Shown piece after piece: positions 55,497-64,000 of a stretch of DNA of 64,000 bases. The stretch comes from Ophiura sarsii (Eukaryota > Echinodermata > Ophiuroidea > Amphilepidida > Ophiuridae). The DNA is taken from assembly GCA_035610835.1 (NCBI GenBank), contig CM069444.1, positions 2,734,875 through 2,798,874 of the forward strand, read 5' to 3'. How positions within the stretch are numbered: the stretch's first letter is position 1; every line of letters starts with the position of its first letter. Below the pieces are notes generated by a model that saw nothing but the letters and a program-made list of their open reading frames with translations, was not told the DNA's origin and made no database searches. The translations under genes were made by a program, and so were the position numbers.

Positions 55497-57747
55497 CACC
55501 TGGACATATTAGGCCTATCAATTATATGCCGTAGTACATGTAGATACCAACAGGCGTTCCGTTTTGTAACTGCAGTGTCATACAATGACAGTAGTTACAA
55601 ATCTGTGGTATCTACTACGCCATAAAGGCTTATACCATGAAAGCTAATGTTTCAACACACGTTCGGGTTGTGTACCATACTGCTTCAAGATGGTTGGAAA
55701 TGGGATGTTGGCACAAGTTGTTATAAGAGCAGTAGACAATCAACTCGAGCATATGTTAAAAATCATGGAAGATGGTTAGAATGTGGACCTCTCCTCATCG
55801 AGTACACTCCAATACTATAGCAGCAAAAGCAATTTATATGCAGTTGTTTCATAAAAAGTGCAATATTTTGTGTGTGCAAATATATATGCGGCCGAGTGCA
55901 CCGATGGCGAGTAGCTGAATAATAGCGCTACCTCGCTAGTAACTGAGGCGTAACCAAACAATTTGAGAGCACCAAACCAAAGTAAGCTATAGGCTAGTAA
56001 CTTGCGAGTAATTTACGATAAATCTTATACCTGACCGGAACCAAGAGTAAGTTTGTAGCATAACGTTATGCTGCTGCAACTATCGATGCTAAAAGGTTTG
56101 CAAGGTGTACACTGACATAGTTATGTCGAGGCAATATGTGACTTTAATCAAAACATTTAACTTGGATCAAATCAATTATTTATCTAGCAATATTATACAT
56201 AGTTATAGAAGTTAAGTTAAATGATATAAAAATAAATAAAATATAAAAATATAAACGCGTGGACCTTTATAATCGATAAACAATTAATGATGTAACAATA
56301 ATCCACCATCAAGTTTAAAAAAATAAAAATCCAAAGAATAATAATAAGGAAAACACGGGGATCGAACCCGTGTTTCTCGATTGCCAGTGACATAGGCAAC
56401 ATACACACGCCACAGAGATCGACGATCTGTGATAGTTTTATTATTTAACCATTGATCCATTTATTTACAACGAACGTATATTTATCGTGACATTTTGCCA
56501 TTTTATACCATATTTTTATGTTACTCTCGCACAAAATGTGTTTGTAATGTAAGTTATTGTCCTTATTTTTGAAAAAAACGGTAACAAACTTTTGAAATTT
56601 TCGAATACAAAAATGGCGACATTTTTACACGGACTTTAAAAGCAGACGGGTTAATAATGATATATTAGGCCAAACAAAAAACCAAGTTTGTTTCCAGTAA
56701 TCGCGCGCATTTCTCTCTTGATTCTTGCGCATCTAATTTTTTTAATAAAAAAACGGGGACAAATATTGTTAGGGCGCCATCTTTTGTCGACACTGTGTCA
56801 AACATGTTTCAAGATGGCGATTGGCCACATACGGCAAATATGAAAGTGAAAATCCGCGGCGAATATCACATTTTAGCGAGCATAAGAGTAACACAAATTC
56901 ACAGATTTGACTAAATAAAACCATTTCAAGTGTATCTCCCTATGAACTTGAGCAACAACAAAAAGAAGAAAAAAATCCGCATTGCGCATTTGACTTTTCA
57001 GGTTTGCTACTGGAATTGTTGGTCTTACTTGTGTCTTCACAAATGAAATGATGCAGGCGGCCCCCGTGGCCCAGAGCCATTGACTTATTACAGGTCATGT
57101 TTATTTAGTGTATAATCATGATAACCATGACAAGTGGATGTGGGTCGACCCAATTTCATTGAGCCAAATCACGCGACGGAAATACATTGGTAAAATAAAA
57201 CAACCAAAGTGGAAGCGGATAGCCAATGTTTGTTGTTAAAACTTTAGTTGTGGCCACACAATATGATCCAAGGTTGATCAAAATGATAAACACCGTTGAT
57301 ATTTATTTATTTGTCATTCTTCCTCTCTGGCTAAAGTGGGCATCGACCTAATTAATTTTCTTGGTGTGTCATGAATGCATACGGTACCATCCTACATGTA
57401 TAAGATATGTAATCAAACTGTAGTGCTTCCATATTTATAATGCACAATTTAAAAGAATGTGCCATTTTATTTTTGTTTGCTGTTTAAATATAACTCTGTT
57501 TTATTAATTAAAATAGGGGCGTAACCAGAATTTGAAAAAAATCATGGTTAATAGGAGACGGAAAGCCCTGTTTTACGGGTAAAAGTAAATGGACCTCTCA
57601 GTTTGGGTCGGGCGGTGGTTGGGCGTTGTGGTGGTTTTTTAGGAGGGGTGGTGTTCTTCAAAGAATTCGGTGAATTTCCAGCAGTCCAACAAATTACTAT
57701 TAAAAGAAGAACATTTTTGAAAGGTTCAATCGGTCGGTTTCATCGCC
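55497..57747. other. Non-coding stretch
   Basis: Apart from the tRNA-like segment at 56349, I see no gene and no repeat shared with the rest of the window. A hAT-like end (GGGGCGTAACCAGAATTTGA) lies near 57517 without a visible partner. Confidence 0.45.
56349..56421 (-). repeat. tRNA-like segment with strong B box
   Basis: On the minus strand, ACGGGTTCGATCCCCGT forms a perfect T-arm and matches the polymerase III B box. TGTGGCGTGTGTATG upstream is a weak A box. The would-be acceptor strands (GATCTCT and GTTTTCC) do not pair, so it is not a functional tRNA gene. A TTATTATTATT tail follows, suggesting a short SINE remnant. Confidence 0.45.
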
Positions 57748-58060
57748 TTAAAGGTATATTATGTGATATTTTCCAGGAGATGCCCTCAATCCGAATTTCT
57801 TGCAGATTTATATTTCTGATCATAAATCGTTGGCCTATCCCGAGTTACAGAGCGATACGATTCCTAACTACCTCAAAATCATGGTTATAGAGTGAATTTA
57901 GAGTGAAAATAAACTGTCAGCATTTTCACATTAAAACCATGATTTTGAAGTAATTATGAATCGTGTCGCCCTGTAACTTGTAATGTATTTTCGATTTATG
58001 ATCAGAAATGTAAAAATGCAAGATTTCTTTTATTAATTAGTACAACTATCTGACATTTTT
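57748..58060. mobile_element. TTAA-C element, copy with one clear end
   Basis: It begins TTAAAGGTATATTATGTGAT. The arms TTTATATTTCTGATCATAAA and TTTATGATCAGAAATGTAAA are inverted, as are GATACGATTCCTAACTACC and its partner near 57950. The right terminal TTAA is not found, so the end is approximate. Confidence 0.6.
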
Positions 58061-59320
58061 ATGATTTGGGAAACGTATACGCGAAGTACACACACAAGAT
58101 TTGGAACCTTTTTTATTTTAATGTGATTTTCCTTTTTCTTCACTTGCTGCTATAACTAATAACAAAATCTGAAACTTAAGACTCATTTTCGGGCTATAGC
58201 ATGCACGATCTCCATTTTTCCTAACCATCCATCACGCGCCCATTTTGTATTGTATCGTTACAATTCTACCCCCGAATTGTCAAATTAAAACACTCAATTA
58301 ACACATGTCTATCTTCATTTGTCAAATGCAATCCACAGAATTTCCTATTACGAATTTTCGATTTGTCTTCTCTTTTATTTTCCTTTTTCAATAATGAGCC
58401 GCCGCGCCAGTACAACTTTGAAGTAAATTGAAATATCTTGAAAGACTTGAATCGACAGCTGTAACGCACTTCATTAAGCGCCACTGCAACCAGCGCTTAT
58501 ATTACCTGTTATTTACTTGTAAAGTCCTTGACCCGCGATGAGAGACTTATGAACAAATAGAATATAATGCAGTATCTTTAGTTTTACCCACATATACCTT
58601 TTAATTTGATGATTTCAACATAGCTCTTTTTAAGATTGTGACTTTTATATATTATATTCAACTTGATGTTTTCTATTCTACATGAAGGGTCATCCTTAAA
58701 ATCATATTCCAAAGTTTGAGTTTCATAACTCCAATGATTCTTATTTTAGAAGCACAAGGTGACATAAAATGTGCCTATTGAGTAGTACACACACTAGCCG
58801 AGTGGTTAACCACCTTTGACGGTAATTCATTGAATTTTGGCCTATAACGTCTAAATGGAACATATCTTGCGCCTTAAAGTTTACAGAAATAATGAGCAAA
58901 ATATGGGTTTTCTTTTGATATAAAAATGTGTTGATGTGGGAAAAAATCAAAAGTGATCGAAACACTAACCTTTAAATTACATAAATCAACAGCACTGAGC
59001 AGTCCCGTTTGATCTCTTTTGACTTTTGAAAACGGAGACTTTATTTAAACGAAATCGTCCACGGAAGTGACTTTAAGGCACCATCATCGATAGAAATTAA
59101 ATATATATTTGTCGGCGAGACGTGGCGTCACATGTTGATAGTTTAGTTTAGATGGAGGGACTAATGTTTTTCTCAATCTGTTAAAAACAAATTTAAAAAT
59201 CAGTATGTTAAAACTGATGGTTACAGTTTGATTACAAGACAAATATCTGGGTCATGGTGGAACGAAAGCTATGATGTGGGACAAGCATGATAAGGTTAGG
59301 TAGTATTCAACTGCAGACTT
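58061..59320. other. Non-coding stretch
   Basis: No gene recognised. CTAGCCGAGTGGTTAACC near 58794 matches a tRNA-type A box but has no B box at the right distance. Confidence 0.45.
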
Positions 59321-60265
59321 TGCTATCTTCAGAAGATAGCAAACATTTACAAACTTGCAATACAGACTTTGCTATCTTCAGAAGATAGCACACATTTACA
59401 AACTTGCACTGCACACTTTGCTATCTTCAGAAGATAGCACACATAAACAAACTTGCACTACAGACTTTGCTATAATAAAGGTCTAAATTTTATTGTCATC
59501 GCAGCCAACTGGCTGAATTGTAACAACATTACAAATCAAATACATTAACACATAAGCACATAAGCAAAAGCACATAAGCAAACTTGCACTACAGACTTTG
59601 CTATCTTCAGAAGATAGCACAAATTTACAAACTTGCACTATAGAATGAATTTGCTATCTTCAGAAGATAGCAAACATTAACAAACTTGCACTACAGACTT
59701 TGCTATCTCCAGAAGATAGCAAACATTTACAAACTTGCAATACAGACTTTGCTATCTTCACAAGATAGCAAACATTTACAAACTTGCACTACAGACTTTG
59801 CTATCTTCAGAAGATAGCACACATTTGCAAACTTGCAATACAGACTTTGCTATCTCCAGAAGATAGCAAACATTTACAAACTTGCACTACAGACTTTGCT
59901 ATCTTCAGAAGATAGCACAAATTTACAAACTTGCACTATAGAATGAATTTGCTATCTTCAGAAGATAGCAAACATTAACAAACTTGCACTACAGACTTTG
60001 CTATCTCCAGAAGATAGCAAACATTTACAAACTTGCAATACAGACTTTGCTATCTTCACAAGATAGCAAACATTTACAAACTTGCACTACAGACTTTGCT
60101 ATCTTCAGAAGATAGCACACATTTGCAAACTTGCAATACAGACTTTGCTATCTCCAGAAGATAGCAAACATTTACAAACTTGCACTACAGACTTTGCTAT
60201 CTTCACAAGATAGCAAACATTAACAAACTTGCACTACAGACTTTGCTATCTCCAGAAGATAGCAA
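59321..60265. repeat. 49-bp hairpin minisatellite with 298-bp higher-order repeat
   Basis: About 17 units, each with GCTATCTTCAGAAGATAGC (a 9-bp stem with a one-base loop), then AAACATTTACAAACTTGCA and MTACAGACTT. Variants include CTCCAG and CTTCAC centres. An insertion of about 110 bp interrupts it at 59474-59583. A marked unit with TAGAATGAAT occurs at 59641 and 59939, giving a 298-bp higher-order period of about six units. Confidence 0.95.
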
Positions 60266-60936
60266 ACATTTACAAACTAAATAGAAATGCGATACACATG
60301 ATCTACCCCGGATTGACACTCATGTGAGTTACTGCATACATTATATAATACATTAGTATCATACACACAATTCCATTGCTTGATAAATTCTCGTGAATGT
60401 AAATGCATTATGCTGTTTTGAAATGTGAGGAACTACATAATGTCACTTGCTCGGAGAAGAGTCATTTTTCATGAACGCCGCAAGATTTCTAGACACATTA
60501 CCGCGAGTGTTTCATCGTCAGACGGCAGCTGCATGTTTTATAGTCTCTATTTTATTTCTCATTGTGTGTTATAATTAAACTCCACAACGCAATATAACAA
60601 AGCTATGAAGGAAATTCAGACTATGACATTTGTTTCATATAAATTATAACAGATCCTAGATACAATTGGACCGATAAATCTTTATGCGTGTTTCTAGGGC
60701 AGGTTGACGCAATAATACGCGAGCATGAATCCCTCTAGGCATTTTGTGTTCAAATATAAAGTAAAAAGAGTTTTATAATATTTTGCTTGAATCATCATTG
60801 CTTCTAAATTAACCATTGTCTGCAATTTTTTATTGATCTGGTGTAAGGTAATTGTAAACGAATTCCGCAATTTTCACACATTTATACATAAAAACCGACC
60901 TTTTCTCGCAAAAGTGTATTTCATGAACTTACGTCG
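60266..60936. other. Non-coding stretch
   Basis: Nothing recognised. Confidence 0.4.
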
Positions 60937-61173
60937 TTAACACTTTCCACGCGGCTTTTATTTTTACCATACACAAAACAGATTTTTCAGAAACCTTTCA
61001 TAATTTTCAAAATCTATCTTAAAGCTCACTGACCAAACACTAGGCATGTTTGTACTTATTTCAATGCATTTCTCATGGTGATTCCAAATATGGTAATGAA
61101 ATTAAATAATGTTGATATTTTTGAAACATTTTGTCAAAATTTAGAATGTCGTCTGCCGCGTGGAAAGCGTTAA
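60937..61173 (+). mobile_element. TTAA-A element, copy 21
   Basis: TTAACACTTTCCACGCGGC to GCCGCGTGGAAAGCGTTAA. The CTGCAGACGC block beside the right end is shortened. Confidence 0.88.
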
Positions 61174-61279
61174 TTGCCGACATTCATCGTTCAAAAAATT
61201 GAACTACTGTTATAATCAACGTAAAGTGGTTGCGTGACATCATATCTCAGCTGCTATCTTCAGTAGATAGTACTTATGA

Positions 61280-61493
61280 GACAAATACAAAACAGGTTTT
61301 TAGAAACCTTTCCCAACTTTCAATGTCTATCTCAAAGATTACTGAACCAATACTAGGCATGTTTGTACTTATTTCAATCCATTTCCATTGTGATTCCAAA
61401 TATGGCAATAAAATTGAACAATGTTGACATTTTTGAAACATTTTGTGAAATTTTGGAATGTCGTCTGCAGACGCCTGCCGCGTGGAAAGTGTT
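61280..61493 (+). mobile_element. TTAA-A element, copy 22, left-truncated
   Basis: It begins at ACAAATACAAAACAGG inside the element and ends GCCGCGTGGAAAGTGTT without TTAA. A GCTATCTTCAGTAGATAG hairpin, like the nearby minisatellite unit, sits just upstream at about 61252. Confidence 0.78.
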
Positions 61494-61828
61494 TGTTTGT
61501 TTGTGTGTTTTTAGTTTTGTTTTCCTATCATTTGCTTCTTTTTGTTGTTGATCTTTATCATCTATTTTGTTTTGTTGTTTGTTTTGAGGGTTAAGGTTTT
61601 AATTAAATTTCACCGATTATCCGCTGGGAAGATATTATGAGGGCTATCTATCTAGCAAGTTCAAAAAACTCCAACATAAATCATAATCCTCGTATTGATG
61701 GTCACAGGACCCCATTATTCAATCAGTAGTATTGTAACGATACACTTAGGATACGGAGTATTAATTTTCAAGAATAAACAAGCATAGCATTAATAAAACA
61801 TCAGGTGAAAATGATCAGCCATAATAGG
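61494..61828. other. Non-coding stretch
   Basis: T/G-rich start (GTTTGTTTGTGTGTTTTTAG), otherwise nothing recognised. Confidence 0.4.
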
Positions 61829-62075
61829 TTAACACTTTCCATGCGGCTATTGGGTTGACCATATACAAACCAGATTTGTCAGAAACCTTTCCCAACTTTC
61901 AAGGTCTATCTCGAGGATTACTGAATCAATACTAGGCATGTGTGTACCTATTTCAATGCATTTCTCATGGTGATTCCAAATATGGTAATGAAATTCAATA
62001 ATTGTTACATTTTTGAAACATTTTCTGAAATGTTGGAATGTCGTCTGCAGACGCCAGCCGCGTGGAAAGTGTTAA
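61829..62075 (+). mobile_element. TTAA-A element, copy 23
   Basis: TTAACACTTTCCATGCGGC to GCCGCGTGGAAAGTGTTAA, complete. Confidence 0.9.
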
Positions 62076-62369
62076 GTCAAACCTCATCAGTCATCACCAT
62101 TGTATCCCGGCTATATACATCATTCCATGCCGACCTTTCTGTTCAATCCAGTCCGCCCCATCTATTGGAATTGGATTGCAAGCAAGTACGGACTGAGTTC
62201 TAAACATCCCCCGGGCGGTTAATGCGTAATTGACACCGTCGAATACAGGTCTGGCTAATCAACAGTTGGGGCGGACCGACCATTCGCAATGATCTTGACG
62301 CGAAATAAAACGCATTGTCGGTAAGATGATATAAATGACATGCTGCGAGAGAGAGGCATGATGGTAAGT
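62076..62369. other. Non-coding stretch
   Basis: Inverted words CAGTCCGCCCCA (62150) and GGGGCGGACCGA (62267) face each other. No gene recognised. Confidence 0.4.
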
Positions 62370-62623
62370 TTAACACTTTCCACGCGGCATCCATCTGCAG
62401 ACGACAGTTCTAAAGTTTCACAAAATGTTTCAAAAATGTCAAAATTATTGAATTTCATCACCATATTTGGTATCACCAGGATAAATCAATTAAAATAAGT
62501 ACATACATGTCTAATATTGGTTAGGTAATTCTTGAGATAGACTTTAAAAGTTGGGAAAGGTTTTTAAAAAATCTGTATTGTCGATGGTAAAACTAATAGT
62601 ACTAGCCGCGTGGAAAGTGTTAA
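62370..62623 (-). mobile_element. TTAA-A element, copy 24
   Basis: TTAACACTTTCCACGCGGC to GCCGCGTGGAAAGTGTTAA, complete. It has a small TAGTAC insertion near the right end. Confidence 0.9.
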
Positions 62624-63080
62624 TGTAACCAAGACTCTTTACCGTCAGACTAGACTACATCCCCCATGCAGTCGTATGCATGGTTGCTATATGCTTGCTA
62701 AAGTATCGTGGGCTTATATCAAACCGACGATAGAGGGTCGAGTCGAGCGTCGTAAGGCTAGATCCGACTATTTAAAGTGGTTCTAAAATGTATCTAACTC
62801 AATAATGTAGTAAAACAGACTATAGCAATGTCATCATTACACACTAGTACAGAAAACTGCTAACGAAGTGTATTATATAGCACTCGATACAAATTCACCT
62901 TCTGCTATAGAAAATGCTATATCCGCATGCAATTGGTTAATTGAATGTTATAGATATTGATGGATGACCAGCTATATGTCGTGATGGAGTGAAGTACATT
63001 GAAATAGGACATTAAACGATATATAACTATCTATGACAATGGCAATGATGACACGTATGAGGGGTTCCTTGTTGACACCG
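62624..63080. other. Non-coding stretch
   Basis: Nothing recognised. Confidence 0.4.
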
Positions 63081-63647
63081 TAATGCACTTATCAATTGCA
63101 TCCCCGGCCCCGGGGGACCCGGGGATAGCGGGGATTAGGGCAGGGACGTACAAATTGCCCATGTGATGTCCCGGGTACAATCGTGTACGGTCCCAGCAGG
63201 GCCGGGCACCTTTTTTTGTACGTCCCCGCTAACAGTCCCGGCCCTCCTTGGCCGGGACAAAGTGTACAGTCCCGGCCACCCATTTCCCAGGACAAAGTAT
63301 TCACCCGGCTACAGTCCCAAGGTCGCGTATTTCTTTCTGCAACCATAACGGAATGCATTTCTATGTGTTCCCTATGTGTTATTAGGCTTCATCAAGCGCA
63401 TCGCATCTCTAGCTTATTTATAGCAAGCGCCCGGGGTGTACATTTGTGTACCTTAACGTACGTCCCCGCTACACGCCCAGGCTCGCGGGGGCACAGTTTG
63501 TACGTCCGCGCGCGTACACCCCCCCCCCCCCACCCCCCCCCCCCCCCCCCCGCATAGCCGGGCATCATCACTCGTGTACGGTCCCCGCATGGTACCCGCC
63601 ATGCCCCGGGTCCCAGGGGGCCGGGCTTGCAATTGATAAGTGCATAA
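63081..63647. mobile_element. GC-rich PIF/Harbinger-like non-autonomous element
   Basis: TGCACTTATCAATTGCA (63084) and TGCAATTGATAAGTGCA (to 63644) are perfect inverted ends flanked by TAA on both sides, a 3-bp duplication typical of PIF/Harbinger. The arms continue as CCCGGCCCC and GACCCGGGG. The interior repeats GTACGTCCCCGCTA and CAGTCCCGGCC, and ends in a C-tract (63520-63551). It is far more GC-rich than its surroundings. The long frames in it are composition artefacts. Confidence 0.82.
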
Positions 63648-64000
63648 GGCCGGGCATAAGGCCAACAAAAAAGTTCTGTCTCACATATACATTTGGGGAA
63701 ATAGCTATTTTATATGCGATTTGATTTCTATTTTTTTAGCTATGACATGATGCGTTACACACCCCTGAATATAATATTTCTGATAGCATCAGTTACTTTC
63801 AGCGCTGTGCTATAATAATCTCGGACATCAAGAACTTTCAGTGACTGATACGTTTTGCTATCTACCCCTGATAGCATGCACAGACTAATTCATCTTGAAT
63901 GCAGTACGTATACCAAAAGGCAAACATTGAAATAATAAATCTAAACGTGTACGTAAATAAGTCTTTGACGGAACAAGTGAAATAGCTTGTTTATACACCC
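63648..64000. other. Non-coding stretch at the window end
   Basis: No gene recognised. A TTGCTATCTACCCCTGATAGC hairpin-like word near 63855 resembles the GCTATC motif of the minisatellite. Confidence 0.4.

Noticed and set aside
56349..56421. Considered as a functional tRNA gene
   Set aside because: The T-arm and B box are good, but the acceptor stem does not pair and no sound anticodon arm can be drawn.
59321..60265. Regular repeats with hairpins, considered as a CRISPR array
   Set aside because: There are no unique spacers, since whole units repeat. The setting is a repeat-rich eukaryotic genome with no cas genes.
63092..63668. Several proline- or glycine-rich frames
   Set aside because: They arise from the GC-rich interior and C-tract of a transposon and overlap on both strands.

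Overview
This looks like a nuclear genomic window from a metazoan, most likely a marine invertebrate deuterostome (echinoderm or hemichordate grade). The evidence is AT-rich non-coding DNA, TTAGGG-type telomeric repeats, tRNA-derived SINEs with ATT tails, L2/CR1-like non-LTR retrotransposon remnants, mariner, hAT-like and CACTG-ended DNA elements, and a very high load of foldback elements. The taxon is inferred, not proven. I find no intact host protein-coding gene. Nearly all long open frames lie inside repeats.

The dominant theme is insertion at TTAA. One short element (called TTAA-A here, about 245 bp, ends TTAACACTTTCCACGCGGC) occurs 24 times, whole or partial. At least seven other families (called B to H here) also begin and end in TTAA. 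Some have nearly 1 kb inverted arms. Several are chained so that neighbours share one TTAA (18.8-19.8 kb, 20.3-23.6 kb, 33.0 kb, 40.4 kb and 54.1 kb). Related empty sites inside the window show that some are real insertions.

Layout. 0-7 kb: dispersed short repeats, four TTAA families and a 150 bp palindrome. 7.1-12.1 kb: a broken L2-like retrotransposon, partly present twice around a telomere-like cassette, and interrupted by TTAA elements and two hAT-like elements. 13.4-16.0 kb: a 2.55 kb CACTG-ended element with GACTAA-rich subterminal arrays and a 45 bp minisatellite. 18.1-23.6 kb: a mariner-type foldback and the two TTAA chains. 26.9-44.1 kb: a tandem segmental duplication (about 9.3 and 7.6 kb), with copy-specific insertions and a hairpin cluster at the junction. 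47.4-47.9 kb: a second telomere-repeat cassette. 48.5-50.5 kb: a TTAA element carrying a nested mariner with a transposase fragment. 50.9-53.6 kb: a 297 bp tandem repeat rich in TGACCTTTGACC motifs. 59.3-60.3 kb: a 49 bp hairpin minisatellite with a 298 bp higher-order period. 63.1-63.6 kb: a GC-rich element with TAA target duplications.

The parts do not form a pathway. They record layered transposition, with each layer datable by what it interrupts. All boundaries were read by eye, so expect errors of a few bases, and more for decayed copies.
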